A DNA stretch of 64,000 nt from Ruminococcus sp. (GTDB lineage Bacteria; Bacillota; Clostridia; Oscillospirales; Ruminococcaceae), in the NCBI GenBank assembly GCA_017516465.1, contig JAFXCR010000017.1:1-64000 (forward strand), in the 5' to 3' direction. Both the position numbers and the translations under genes were made by a program. Each line of letters begins with the position of its first letter. Position 1 is the stretch's first letter. The notes beneath the pieces are model-generated. The model did not search any database. It saw only the letters and a list, made by a program, of their open reading frames with translations, and was not told where the DNA came from. Below are positions 50,556-60,790 of the stretch, in pieces.

Positions 50556-51884
50556 CTATTTTACCACATTTACAGTTGAAATTCCATAGCTTTTGAAAAT
50601 ATTTATGCAGTTCCGGTCAATTATTTCTCCGCTTGCCGCTATCGGAACTGCCGGAGGACACGGAACTCTCACTGCACCGCAGATTCTGCCCTCAGAGTTT
50701 TCAATATCTATCTCCTCGGTTGTGGAAAAAACAGCCTCACGAATACTCATTGCCTTTTCGGGAAGCTTCATTGAAAAGCTGCGGATATTTTTTTCACATC
50801 GTCCGGCAGAATCCAGCGATTTTTCAAGAGCCTCCGACAGCCTTGCGTAATCCTCCGGACGGAAAAACGGCGACGACAAGAGAACTATCAGTTCACTGTC
50901 CGCATATTCGCATTCCACGCCGTTTTTTCGCAGAAGCTCTGCAAGCTCCCGACCGTCATAATCGCTTTCCGACGCTCTTACTGTAACATGAAACGGCTCT
51001 GAATCAGCAAATTCCAGACGTTTGGAAAACTTTTCACGTAAACGGCTGAGATACACGATATTTTCTGCGATATCCCTACGGATTTCTTCAGCGATATATT
51101 TATTGCACAAATCAAGCGACAACATTACCGGATAAGACGGGCTTGTAGACGCAAAAAGGCTCATTGCCGGCTTGAGAAGCGGAGCATACTCCTGACGTGA
51201 CGTATGAAGCATAGCGGCTCCTGTCAGTGCCGGAAGCATCTTGTGTGCCGAATCACAACACATATCGGCTCCAAGAGCAATAGGATGAAGGCTGTCCTCA
51301 AAGAAATGAAGATGTGCTCCGTGAGCGTTATCAACAATAAGTCTTGCTCCATAACGGCGGCACACAGCCGAAAGTCCCCTTATATCGGCAAGCCTTCCCG
51401 TATAATCCGGAGAGGTAACGTAAAGGCAGGAAGGAACTCCGCAGGAACTCAGCTTCTCCTCAACAACGGAAATATCAAGCTCTCCGGAGAGGATTCCGCC
51501 TGTATATCGTGGAAGAATCCATTCCACGTCAAGGTCAAGGAGAGCCGCCGTATTCAGGAAGCTCCGGTGAACATTGCGTACAGCAATTATCCTGCGGTTT
51601 TCCTGCTTCATTATAGTCAGCATTGCCTGTATACAAAGAGTAGAGCCTCCGGCAGAATAAGCCGAAGCCGCTGCTCCGTAGAGTGACGCCATATTTTTTT
51701 CGCTCTTTGCGATAATTCCGTCCGCTTCAAAAAGACTGTCCGCACCTGATATTTCCGTAATATCTCCGCTGAAAAGAGACTCTGCTCCGCTTACCGGAGC
51801 GATACCCTTATGTCCCGGCATATGGCAGCGGAGTATTCCGGAAGAAGCGTATTTTTGTATAAAGTCGTAAATCGGAGTTGTCAT
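50556..51884 (-). CDS. Orn/Lys/Arg decarboxylase-family protein (YaaO-like)
   Basis: A 442-residue PLP enzyme of fold type I. It begins TTPIYDFIQKYASSGILRCHMPGHKG, has SLYGAAASAYSAGGSTLCIQAML and the PLP lysine in CCDSAHKMLPALTG, plus the DNAHGAHLHF motif. The short form without the long C-terminal domain matches YaaO-type proteins. Activity on arginine, lysine or ornithine cannot be told apart here. ATG at 51884 has AAGGG nine bases upstream; an ATG three codons earlier is too close to that site. It lies 18 bp after the sigma-like gene. Confidence 0.9.
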   Translation of the reverse strand: MTTPIYDFIQKYASSGILRCHMPGHKGIAPVSGAESLFSGDITEISGADSLFEADGIIAKSEKNMASLYGAAASAYSAGGSTLCIQAMLTIMKQENRRIIAVRNVHRSFLNTAALLDLDVEWILPRYTGGILSGELDISVVEEKLSSCGVPSCLYVTSPDYTGRLADIRGLSAVCRRYGARLIVDNAHGAHLHFFEDSLHPIALGADMCCDSAHKMLPALTGAAMLHTSRQEYAPLLKPAMSLFASTSPSYPVMLSLDLCNKYIAEEIRRDIAENIVYLSRLREKFSKRLEFADSEPFHVTVRASESDYDGRELAELLRKNGVECEYADSELIVLLSSPFFRPEDYARLSEALEKSLDSAGRCEKNIRSFSMKLPEKAMSIREAVFSTTEEIDIENSEGRICGAVRVPCPPAVPIAASGEIIDRNCINIFKSYGISTVNVVK

Positions 51885-51902
51885 ATATATCATCCCTTGC
51901 AG

Positions 51903-52208
51903 TCATATATAGTATTTCAGTATTCTTAAGATTCTCATTTTTGCTCTTGACATAGCAGCCGAAACAGCCTGCGGTGTGATGCCGAGCTGCTTTCCTATCT
52001 CTATTGAATCAAGGTTCTTAAAATAGTATAGCATAATTATTTCCTTTTGTCTCGGAGTAAGCTCATTTTTTATAACATTTAACAGTATTTTCCTTAGCTT
52101 CTGCCTTGATTCCGATTCATCCGCATCCTCAATTATTGCACGCAGTCCGCTATCCTGCTCGCCATTAAAGATATCTGAATAGAATTCAAGCTTCGGCACG
52201 CTGTTCAA
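51903..52208 (-). CDS. Sigma-70 region-4-like HTH protein
   Basis: A 101-residue protein whose C-terminal half (about 45-98) is a sigma region 4 helix-turn-helix: LTPRQKEIIMLYYFKNLDSIEIGKQLGITPQAVSAAMSRAKMRILRIL. No region 2 is present, so it cannot be a complete sigma factor. The N-terminal 40 residues are acidic. It overlaps the upstream coiled-coil gene by 23 bases, suggesting that both act together, perhaps as a split sigma or a regulator. It sits under a promoter with a LexA-like site. Confidence 0.82.
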   Translation of the reverse strand: MNSVPKLEFYSDIFNGEQDSGLRAIIEDADESESRQKLRKILLNVIKNELTPRQKEIIMLYYFKNLDSIEIGKQLGITPQAVSAAMSRAKMRILRILKYYI

Positions 52209-52419
52209 CCCTCCTCATGTAGTTCGTAAGGTGGAGTATAATTTCTCTCATCTGGCTGTGTTCCGTATAGAGGAGACGTATACGGCGTTCAAGGTCAAGC
52301 TCGTCAATCATCGATTCCCTCCCCTCGGTTTTCAGCTGATTTTTCTGTTGTGTAAGCTGAACGATCCGCTGTTTTGCAAGCTCGCAGCTATATTCATAAT
52401 CTTTTATCATCTGTTTCAT
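52186..52419 (-). CDS. Small coiled-coil protein
   Basis: A 77-residue, wholly helical, charged protein (LAKQRIVQLTQQKNQLKTE; LDLERRIRLLYTEHSQMREIILHLTNYMRRVEQ). No family recognised. GGGAGG lies seven bases before ATG, and the 3' end overlaps the sigma-like gene. It is the first gene of the seven-gene operon reading to ybaK. Small helical proteins paired with sigma-4 domain proteins are frequent in Firmicute phages and mobile elements, but no other such gene is present. Confidence 0.7.
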   Translation of the reverse strand: MKQMIKDYEYSCELAKQRIVQLTQQKNQLKTEGRESMIDELDLERRIRLLYTEHSQMREIILHLTNYMRRVEQRAEA

Positions 52420-52480
52420 TTTTTACCTCCCTGAGCTTTTCTTTGCCCCCGCAGTCGAACATTTATTCCTTGTAATTTAT

Positions 52481-52509
52481 ATTATAGAACAAAAGTTCCG
52501 CATTGTCAA
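52481..52509 (-). promoter_or_regulatory. Consensus promoter of the sigma4-holB-ybaK operon
   Basis: On the minus strand perfect TTGACA (52504-52509), 17-bp spacer and perfect TATAAT (52481-52486). Such a full match is expected to be very strong unless repressed. Confidence 0.9.
52487..52498. promoter_or_regulatory. LexA-like operator within the promoter
   Basis: The palindrome GAAC-AAAA-GTTC fills most of the spacer between -35 and -10. It matches the GAAC-N4-GTTC core of Gram-positive LexA (DinR) boxes, although the central bases do not fit the full B. subtilis consensus. Further CGAAC half-sites lie at about 52456 and 52517. Confidence 0.5.
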
Positions 52510-52555
52510 GAGAAATCGAACAAATATTTTATTTTTAACAATAAAACAAACTTTC

Positions 52556-52577
52556 TTCTGTTTTGCATAAAACAGAA
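52556..52577. promoter_or_regulatory. 22-bp palindrome between divergent promoters
   Basis: A perfect inverted repeat TTCTGTTTT-GCAT-AAAACAGAA in the gap between the divergent promoters. With no T-run and no gene end nearby it looks like an operator, not a terminator. The rest of this 367-bp gap shows only the two promoters. Confidence 0.5.
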
Positions 52578-52700
52578 ACGTCCTGTTTGTGAATTATTAC
52601 AAATCTTTCTATATATATGAGATAATCAGACAATCATCAGCGACTAATTATATAACAGAATCATACTCTGGAATAATATCTATGTTTTTTTTTAAAAGAC

Positions 52701-52729
52701 TTGCAATTATGTATACTTTATGTTATAAT
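52701..52729 (+). promoter_or_regulatory. Promoter of the FAD oxidoreductase cluster
   Basis: TTGCAA (52701-52706), 17-bp spacer, TATAAT (52724-52729), 57 bp upstream of the start codon. Confidence 0.78.
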
Positions 52730-52786
52730 ATATTTTGTCATATTATAATGATTCTGAAATAAGACTAAACATAAAAGGAGAAAACT

Positions 52787-54343
52787 ATGAAAAAGGTTAT
52801 TATCATCGGTGCCGGTCCTGCCGGTCTTACCGCTGCTTATGAGCTTCTTAAGGATAAAACAGGCGAATACGACGTTACTATCCTTGAAGAAACTGATGCC
52901 ATAGGAGGCATCTCGAAAACTGTAAACTACAAGGGCAACCGCATGGATATGGGCGGTCACCGCTTCTTCTCCAAGATTCCGGAAGTAAACAGCTGGTGGA
53001 GCAATATGCTTCCTATGCAGGGTTCCCCCTCATACGACGATCTTCTTCTCAGAAGAAAGGTCGCCACAACGCAGGATGGTCCTGACCCCCAGAAAAAGAA
53101 CCGCGTAATGCTCTCCAGAAGACGTGTTTCCCGTATCCTTTTCAATGACAAGTTCTATGATTATCCAGTATCACTCAAGCCTGAAACAATCAAAAACTTC
53201 GGCTTCTTCACAACAATGAAGGTAGGCTTCAGCTATCTCGCTGCTGTTATCCACAAGCGTCCTGAGGACAACCTCGAAAACTTCTACATCAATTGCTTCG
53301 GAAAGCAGCTCTACTCCATGTTCTTCGAGAACTACACAGAGAATCTCTGGGGCAGACATCCCAGCGAAATCGATGCTTCATGGGGTGCTCAGCGTACAAA
53401 GGGACTCTCTATTGTGGGTATCATCAAGGACTTCTTCGGCAAGATCTTCAAGGTGAAAAACCGCAAGGTAAATACTTCCCTTATCGAAGAATTCAAGTAT
53501 CCTAAGCTCGGTCCCGGACAGCTCTGGGAAGTAACCGCTGATGAAATCACCAAGCTTGGCGGTACTATCATCATGAACGCAGGAGTTACAAAGCTCCACA
53601 AGAACGAGGAAAACATCCTCACCGGCGTAACATACGTCAAGGATGGTCAGGAAATCACTCTCGATGGCGACTGCGTTATCTCCTCAATGCCTGTCAAGGA
53701 TCTCGTTGCCGGCATGAACGATGTTCCGGATGAACCCGCAAGAATCGCAGCAGGTCTCCCCTACCGTGATTACATGACTCTCGGCGTACTCGTTCCAAAG
53801 CTCAACCTCAAGAACGAAACTACTATGAGAACTGTCGGAAATATCGTTCCCGACTGCTGGGTTTACGTTCAGGACAGACGTGTTAAAATGGGACGCTTCC
53901 AGATCTACAACAACTGGTCTCCCTACATGGTAAAGGATCTCAAGAACACTGTATGGCTCGGTCTTGAATACTTCGTAAGCGAAGGCGACAAGTTCTGGAA
54001 CATGACAGAACAGCAGTTCTCTGCATTCTGCGTAAAGGAAATGATAAAACTCGGTCTTATCGACAGTGCAGATCAGGTTCTTGATACACACATGGAAAAG
54101 GTAAAGAAGGCTTATCCTGCATACTTCGACACATACGACGATATGGATACCCTCATCGACTACCTCAATACTATCGACAATCTCTACTGCGTCGGCAGAA
54201 ACGGTCAGCACCGTTATAACAATATCGACCACTCTATGTGCACTTCTTTTGAAGCTGTAAAGAATATCAAGTCAGGTGCTAAGGACAAGTCCAACATCTG
54301 GAACGTCAATACAGAAAAAGAATACCACGAGGAGAAGAAGTAA
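52787..54343 (+). CDS. FAD-dependent amino-oxidase-fold protein
   Basis: A 518-residue flavoprotein with the N-terminal dinucleotide fold [20 protein letters not shown] and [29 protein letters not shown], like phytoene-desaturase, protoporphyrinogen-oxidase and UDP-galactopyranose-mutase-type proteins. A C-terminal FAD motif is seen in [30 protein letters not shown]. No membrane helix. The next two genes encode GtrA and a membrane glycosyltransferase-like protein, so a sugar- or polyprenyl-related oxidation or isomerisation is likely. AAAGGAG precedes ATG. Substrate not known. Confidence 0.82.
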   Translation: MKKVIIIGAGPAGLTAAYELLKDKTGEYDVTILEETDAIGGISKTVNYKGNRMDMGGHRFFSKIPEVNSWWSNMLPMQGSPSYDDLLLRRKVATTQDGPDPQKKNRVMLSRRRVSRILFNDKFYDYPVSLKPETIKNFGFFTTMKVGFSYLAAVIHKRPEDNLENFYINCFGKQLYSMFFENYTENLWGRHPSEIDASWGAQRTKGLSIVGIIKDFFGKIFKVKNRKVNTSLIEEFKYPKLGPGQLWEVTADEITKLGGTIIMNAGVTKLHKNEENILTGVTYVKDGQEITLDGDCVISSMPVKDLVAGMNDVPDEPARIAAGLPYRDYMTLGVLVPKLNLKNETTMRTVGNIVPDCWVYVQDRRVKMGRFQIYNNWSPYMVKDLKNTVWLGLEYFVSEGDKFWNMTEQQFSAFCVKEMIKLGLIDSADQVLDTHMEKVKKAYPAYFDTYDDMDTLIDYLNTIDNLYCVGRNGQHRYNNIDHSMCTSFEAVKNIKSGAKDKSNIWNVNTEKEYHEEKK

Positions 54344-54837
54344 TGAAGAATCCCAATCTTCAGGAGGTAATGGATATTCTCCGTTCAAGAAAGCTTTCAA
54401 AGCTCTTTGTCGGAGATACAGAAAATACCTTTATCCAGTTTTTCCGCTATCTTTTCGTGGGCGGACTTGCTACGGTGGTAGACTGGGGAATCTCCTATCT
54501 CTTGTTCAGATTCGTCTTTAATGAACAAAGCAGTCTGGCAACAGTCGCAAATGCAATTTCATTCGTAGCAGGACTTGTTGTCAACTATCTGATAAGCACC
54601 TTCTGGATATTCAAAAATTCGGCGGTAGAATCAAAGCTGAAGGAATTTCTCGGATTTGCGGCTATCGGTCTTGTTGGACTTCTGATGACTATCGGTATAA
54701 CAGAGCTATTTGAGCTGTGGCTCTCCGATAAAACAAGTGCATTCCAGATTCTTGCAAAGATAGTTTCAACCGGCGCTGCCTTCTTCTGGAACTTCTTTGC
54801 ACGAAAGATACTTCTTTTCACAAAAAAAGAAAACTAA
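54343..54837 (+). CDS. GtrA-family membrane protein
   Basis: A 164-residue protein with four membrane helices (about 28-50, 58-80, 100-122, 135-155) and the GtrA signature FFRYLFVGGLATVVDWGISYLLFR plus NYLISTFWIF. GtrA-type proteins help move or use polyprenyl-phosphate-linked sugars. Its start overlaps the stop codon of the oxidoreductase (TAATG), so translation is coupled. The GT2 enzyme at 29.7 kb is the kind of enzyme that would make its lipid-linked sugar. Confidence 0.9.
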   Translation: MKNPNLQEVMDILRSRKLSKLFVGDTENTFIQFFRYLFVGGLATVVDWGISYLLFRFVFNEQSSLATVANAISFVAGLVVNYLISTFWIFKNSAVESKLKEFLGFAAIGLVGLLMTIGITELFELWLSDKTSAFQILAKIVSTGAAFFWNFFARKILLFTKKEN

Positions 54838-54839
54838 AG

Positions 54840-54868
54840 TATTACCGCACACATCCTGTGCGGTAATA
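54840..54868 (+). promoter_or_regulatory. Hairpin between gtrA and the glycosyltransferase-like gene
   Basis: A perfect 12-bp stem (TATTACCGCACA / TGTGCGGTAATA, 5-nt loop) a few bases past the gtrA stop, without a T-run. It may be an RNA-processing or partial attenuation site that sets different levels for the downstream gene. Confidence 0.55.
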
Positions 54869-54917
54869 TCATACTAACACTTAGGTAAATTTCTCATCCT
54901 GAGAGCGAGGACAAACA

Positions 54918-56759
54918 ATGGAAAAAAATAAAAATATGAAATCCGGAAACAAAAAAGCACAGCCGGAAAAAAATCCGGTTCAGAAAAAAAAGACGGACGA
55001 TAACCCTGTTATCGTTCCGTCATCTTTTCCGGAAAAAATGAAATTCTACGGCGGAAAAGCTGCCGCTGTTTTCAACAAGTACAAAAAGCCGGTCGCCACA
55101 GTGATTTCCTATATCATTCCCGTGCTTATCTTCCTTTATGTAGCTTCAATCGTTATCTACTTTATCACATCCGCATACAGGGCAGAATTCCACTCTGACT
55201 GTACAGATACTATCCTCTGGGCAAATGCCTCAATTGAAGGCAACGCCGTTTACGATAAGGATTTCAACTACGCCTGCTTCCTGCCCTTCGGCATAAATGT
55301 CATAATGCAGCCCCTTATAGGTATGTTCGGTCTTACCATGAAGGCTCATATCTGGGGCATGATGAGCTATTTCATACTGCTTACACTTTTCTTCTGCCTT
55401 ATGCTCAAGGAAATGCACTGGAATATCCGCAGTATCCTTATCGCCTGCTCGGTTTTTCTGTCAATGACGCTTTCATCACAGAAGCTGAGAGAAATCTTCT
55501 GGCAGCATACCATTTACTACACTCTCGGTATACTGTTTATCGTCATCGGACTTTATATGTACTTCCACATGGTAAATCTCTCAGAAAAGCTAAAAAGTCT
55601 CAATCCGAAGGATACAAAGGGCAAAATCACCTTCGCACGATTTATGATAGTTTTCATACTCCTTGCCGTATTCATTATGTTCACGGCAACAGACGGCATA
55701 TCTGCACTTTCTATATTCGCTGTTCCATTTATTGCAGCACTGTTCGCTGAGTATTTCGTAAATCCGTGCAACAATACCGCAAACAAAAAGGCTCTTAAAA
55801 CTATCCTTATGGTAGGCATTTTCGGAATGATGATAATCCTCGGAATGAAGCTCAACGAAAAATGGGTTGGTGATCTCTCCGCTGGCTATCAAGACGCTTA
55901 CTCTGTTTTCTCTCCCATAGCAGAATGGACGGACAATACACATAAATTCCCACTTGCATGGCTGAAGCTCAACGGCGTACAGGATGTTGTCTACATGAGA
56001 AAGGATAATGGCGAGGTTATAAGGATCTCCGATATCGAAGGAATCCAGAACCTCATTTACGTCATTGCTTCACTGATTATTCTTGTTATGCCGATCATCG
56101 CAACCTGCTTCTATCCTAAATACAAAGACGCTAAGGACGGTCACATGATCCGCCTCTTTGTATGGATGCACTGGGCTTGTACAGCGATCGTTCTTATGGG
56201 ATATTTCTTCGGCGTGCTTTCCGGCGCTGACTGGAGACTTACTCCTATACTCGGAACTTCACTTATCCTCTCTATCTTCTTCGTTCACTGGGCAATATCC
56301 ACGAATACTCCAGTTCAGAGAATTGCCGCCTTCCTTTCGGTTCCTGTCCTTATTGTTTCAATCCTTAACCTTAATGCTGTCAAGGATATCGAAAAGGACT
56401 ACCACAAGGCAAACAACCTCTACGGTATCGCTGATTTCCTTGAAGATGAAGGTCTCACCTACGGATATTCAACCTTCTGGCAGGCTAATGCTATCACGCT
56501 TATCACTGATTCGGAAGTCAAGGTCCGTGACGTAAATATCGACACTTACGGTGTTTCTAAAAGACATTATCAGTCGTCCTTGAAATGGTATGAGGATCAG
56601 GAGGATCAGAAGGAATACTTCCTCCTTGTTAATCCGCCTGAATATCAGACTCTCGTTGATACTCAGAGTCCCCTTCTTACCGAAGCAGTAAGAACGGTTT
56701 CCAGAATTATCAATAATACGGAATATCGTGTTCTTGTATTCGATCATAATATTGTTTGA
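54918..56759 (+). CDS. Polytopic GT-C-like membrane protein
   Basis: A 613-residue protein. A Lys/Pro-rich cytoplasmic tail (1-55) precedes about eleven membrane helices and a C-terminal extracytoplasmic domain (about 510-613). After the first helix the loop EFHSDCTDTILWANA has acidic residues where GT-C glycosyltransferases hold their catalytic Asp. It follows gtrA, so transfer of a polyprenyl-linked sugar to a cell-surface polymer is the likely role. I base this on topology and context; no family name is certain. GAGGACA lies before ATG. Confidence 0.7.
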   Translation: MEKNKNMKSGNKKAQPEKNPVQKKKTDDNPVIVPSSFPEKMKFYGGKAAAVFNKYKKPVATVISYIIPVLIFLYVASIVIYFITSAYRAEFHSDCTDTILWANASIEGNAVYDKDFNYACFLPFGINVIMQPLIGMFGLTMKAHIWGMMSYFILLTLFFCLMLKEMHWNIRSILIACSVFLSMTLSSQKLREIFWQHTIYYTLGILFIVIGLYMYFHMVNLSEKLKSLNPKDTKGKITFARFMIVFILLAVFIMFTATDGISALSIFAVPFIAALFAEYFVNPCNNTANKKALKTILMVGIFGMMIILGMKLNEKWVGDLSAGYQDAYSVFSPIAEWTDNTHKFPLAWLKLNGVQDVVYMRKDNGEVIRISDIEGIQNLIYVIASLIILVMPIIATCFYPKYKDAKDGHMIRLFVWMHWACTAIVLMGYFFGVLSGADWRLTPILGTSLILSIFFVHWAISTNTPVQRIAAFLSVPVLIVSILNLNAVKDIEKDYHKANNLYGIADFLEDEGLTYGYSTFWQANAITLITDSEVKVRDVNIDTYGVSKRHYQSSLKWYEDQEDQKEYFLLVNPPEYQTLVDTQSPLLTEAVRTVSRIINNTEYRVLVFDHNIV

Positions 56760-56765
56760 TAAAAA

Positions 56766-56789
56766 ATCCCCCGACTTATATCGGGGGAT
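56766..56789. terminator. Bidirectional terminator
   Basis: A perfect 9-bp stem (ATCCCCCGA / TCGGGGGAT, 6-nt loop) flanked by A6 and by T-rich sequence, between convergent genes. Confidence 0.92.
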
Positions 56790-56794
56790 CATTT

Positions 56795-57445
56795 TTATTT
56801 AGCCTCCGGCTTGTCAAAGGCAAACTTCTTGAAAAGAGGTACAAGCATTCCGCCGACTGCATTTCCAAGCACGACTATACCGAGGTAGAAAATTCCGTCC
56901 ACGGTCGGATATGCAGCAAAATAATAGAAGCAGTCCGCAACTGAATGATTGAATCCGCTGAGAATAAATATCATTACCGGTATCGCTGTACCGAATACAA
57001 GCGATGTATCAGCACCTGTCTCACGACAGCTTCTTGCGTTCTGCACGGCAAGATACATCAGCAGACCGCAGAATATTCCAAGAATAAATCGGCTTTCAAT
57101 TGAGTCGTCAAGCTTTGTATCCATGATAGCAGATGCACTGTCGTGGAGCTTGTCTCCTATTCGGGTGAGCAGTACAAGTCCGGCGGCAAGACCAGTTCCG
57201 CAAACGTTTCCTGCAAAGGTCACTGCAACCTCGATTATGTAGAATGGTCTGTTTTCAGGAATATATCCCACCTTGCCGGTATACAGGGCAAATCCGTAGC
57301 GGATTATGGTGAAAAGTCCAAAGCTGAACAGGAACGAGCCTATAACTTTGTTTTCAGCCATAAGGTAGATTATTCCGCCAATGCCGATCATAATTCCAGC
57401 CATTATGCCTTTGAAAAATATGCTTCTGATTGATTCACGTTTCAT
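56795..57445 (-). CDS. Formate/nitrite transporter family protein
   Basis: A 216-residue, six-helix protein of the FNT family. Recognisable parts are FFKGIMAGIMIGIGGIIYL, FLFSFGLFTIIRYGFALYTGKVGYI and SGFNHSVADCFYYF, the last holding the conserved central-pore His (about 165). It is shorter than FocA (about 280), mainly at the C-terminus. FNT channels pass formate, nitrite or hydrosulphide; in a fermenting anaerobe formate is plausible. It has its own consensus promoter and no neighbouring pyruvate-formate lyase gene. Confidence 0.88.
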   Translation of the reverse strand: MKRESIRSIFFKGIMAGIMIGIGGIIYLMAENKVIGSFLFSFGLFTIIRYGFALYTGKVGYIPENRPFYIIEVAVTFAGNVCGTGLAAGLVLLTRIGDKLHDSASAIMDTKLDDSIESRFILGIFCGLLMYLAVQNARSCRETGADTSLVFGTAIPVMIFILSGFNHSVADCFYYFAAYPTVDGIFYLGIVVLGNAVGGMLVPLFKKFAFDKPEAK

Positions 57446-57474
57446 ATTTTAACCTCCCATAAAATAATATATAG

Positions 57475-57503
57475 ATTATAACATGAAACGCAGAAAATGT
57501 CAA
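57475..57503 (-). promoter_or_regulatory. Consensus promoter of the FNT gene
   Basis: On the minus strand perfect TTGACA (57498-57503), 17-bp spacer, perfect TATAAT (57475-57480), about 30 bp upstream of the start codon. GGTGACGGCA and GGTGACCGCA direct repeats at about 57540 and 57590 lie further upstream. Confidence 0.88.
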
Positions 57504-57614
57504 ACTTTCAAGTATAATATGTTTTGGACGCAAATTACAGGTGACGGCATCCTTTCCGGCTGCCCTTAATTAATTATTGATATGATTTCGGGTGACCGCA
57601 ATAGACATTTATGT

Positions 57615-58136
57615 TTATTTAAGCCACGTTTTTTCTGAACCTGATCCTATATAAGGCTCTCCAACATCATCTCTTTCAACTTTTATCCAGTTGCCTGATT
57701 TATCCTGAATATATCCACCCGATCTGCCAACTTCATACTGATTGCCATTTTCATCATAGACATATTTTCTTTTCTCATACCATTCACCTCTCGATGTAGC
57801 AACAGTATCTTCTTCGGGTATACTTGTATCAAATCCAATAGAACAATGGAAAATAAAACCAATAATCTTTAAAGTAATATTTAAAGCAATCTTAACTCCA
57901 AGTTTCCACGCACGAAACCATGTTGCGACACGTTCTTCTTTTGGAGTACGACTATTTAATCTTTTAGTCATTAGAAAAGTAATAAATGCACCAATTATAC
58001 CATAGATTAAACAATATATTCCTACCCCTATTTCATTTGAAACCATATAAAATATTCCTAATATAAGACAGCTTACTGCCATTAAAGAAAAATTACAAAG
58101 GAAATATGCAAACACTTTACCATATCTTTTTTTCAT
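57615..58136 (-). CDS. Small membrane protein facing an XRE regulator
   Basis: A 173-residue protein with two membrane helices (about 8-30 and 36-58), a third hydrophobic segment (about 80-100), and a soluble C-terminal tail with a YDENGNQYEVGRSGGYIQDKSGNWIKVE repeat-like stretch. No family recognised. Its codons are more AT-rich than the neighbours, hinting at acquisition. Its promoter is bracketed by two copies of an inverted repeat and the adjacent divergent gene encodes an XRE repressor, so it is probably repressed until some signal or damage relieves it. Confidence 0.65.
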   Translation of the reverse strand: MKKRYGKVFAYFLCNFSLMAVSCLILGIFYMVSNEIGVGIYCLIYGIIGAFITFLMTKRLNSRTPKEERVATWFRAWKLGVKIALNITLKIIGFIFHCSIGFDTSIPEEDTVATSRGEWYEKRKYVYDENGNQYEVGRSGGYIQDKSGNWIKVERDDVGEPYIGSGSEKTWLK

Positions 58137-58168
58137 ATAACCACTCCTTAATTGTTGTTCATAATATT

Positions 58169-58182
58169 AACGGTTTACCGTT
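58169..58182. promoter_or_regulatory. Operator copy 1 (AACGGTTTACCGTT)
   Basis: A perfect inverted repeat AACGGT-TT-ACCGTT just downstream of the minus-strand -10 box, at the predicted transcription start. A second copy lies 47 bp away. Confidence 0.72.
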
Positions 58183-58188
58183 GATTAT

Positions 58189-58217
58189 ATTATATCAGAA
58201 TCTTATTCAAAAGTCAA
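58189..58217 (-). promoter_or_regulatory. Operator-bracketed promoter of the 173-residue protein gene
   Basis: On the minus strand TTGACT (58212-58217), 17-bp spacer, TATAAT (58189-58194). One operator overlaps the -35 edge and the other covers the start point. Confidence 0.82.
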
Positions 58218-58229
58218 CGGTTTACCGAC
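58216..58229. promoter_or_regulatory. Operator copy 2 (AACGGTTTACCGAC)
   Basis: A near-perfect second copy of the inverted repeat, overlapping the -35 box by two bases and lying about 65-78 bp before the XRE start codon, so it can also serve autoregulation. Confidence 0.7.
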
Positions 58230-58293
58230 AATTATTTTGCACAAAAAATGCTATTATTATTTATGTAAAACAACATGAAAGGATAGCATTACC

Positions 58294-58536
58294 ATGAACA
58301 TTTCACAAGCTGTTGCTGAACGCATTCTTGAATTATGCCGTATTAATAATATTACAGTGAACAAACTTTCTACCATTTCTGGAGTAACACAGTCAACAGT
58401 TAATGATATAGTGAATCATCGTGCCAAAAATATCGGAATAGTTACAATAAAAAAGCTTTGTGACGGTCTTGATATTTCAATAACTGATTTTTTTGATACC
58501 GATGTTTTCAAGAATCTCGAACAAGAACTATACTAA
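58294..58536 (+). CDS. XRE-family transcriptional regulator
   Basis: An 80-residue protein that is essentially one helix-turn-helix domain: VAERILELCRINNITVNKLSTISGVTQSTVNDIVNHRAKNIGIVTIKKLCDGLDISITDFF. This is the Cro/CI-like fold of small repressors. AAAGGA lies ten bases before ATG. It is divergent from the 173-residue membrane protein and probably binds the AACGGT repeats between them. It is too small to carry a ligand domain. The pair could be a toxin-antitoxin-like or mobile-element remnant module; only the arrangement suggests this. Confidence 0.9.
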   Translation: MNISQAVAERILELCRINNITVNKLSTISGVTQSTVNDIVNHRAKNIGIVTIKKLCDGLDISITDFFDTDVFKNLEQELY

Positions 58537-58540
58537 ACAA

Positions 58541-58566
58541 AAAGCGGACCCATACGGATCCGCTTT
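58541..58566. terminator. Bidirectional terminator between xre and groL
   Basis: The stem AAAGCGGA/TCCGCTTT with inner CC/GG pairs (58541-58550 and 58557-58566) lies between convergent genes and has A-rich sequence to its left and TTTAAAT to its right. Confidence 0.82.
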
Positions 58567-58585
58567 AAATTTACATATAACTGAA

Positions 58586-60232
<1,647 letters not shown>

Positions 60233-60246
60233 TTATGCTTTTGCAA

Positions 60247-60622
<376 letters not shown>

Positions 60623-60755
60623 GAGTATTCTGTTATTTTCATGATTTTGCACAATATATTCAACAGTATGTTGAATCTCTCCGCCTTGTATTTGTCGAAA
60701 TTTTTTGCTGCACAAAAAACTTTTTGCCGATTTTTCGTAAAAGAGAAAAAATCAC

Positions 60756-60784
60756 TTGCAATTATTCTCAATATGTGGTATAAT
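60756..60784 (+). promoter_or_regulatory. Promoter of the yajC transcript
   Basis: TTGCAA (60756-60761), 17-bp spacer, TATAAT (60779-60784). Start predicted near 60791, about 200 nt before yajC. Confidence 0.78.
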
Positions 60785-60790
60785 ACTATT

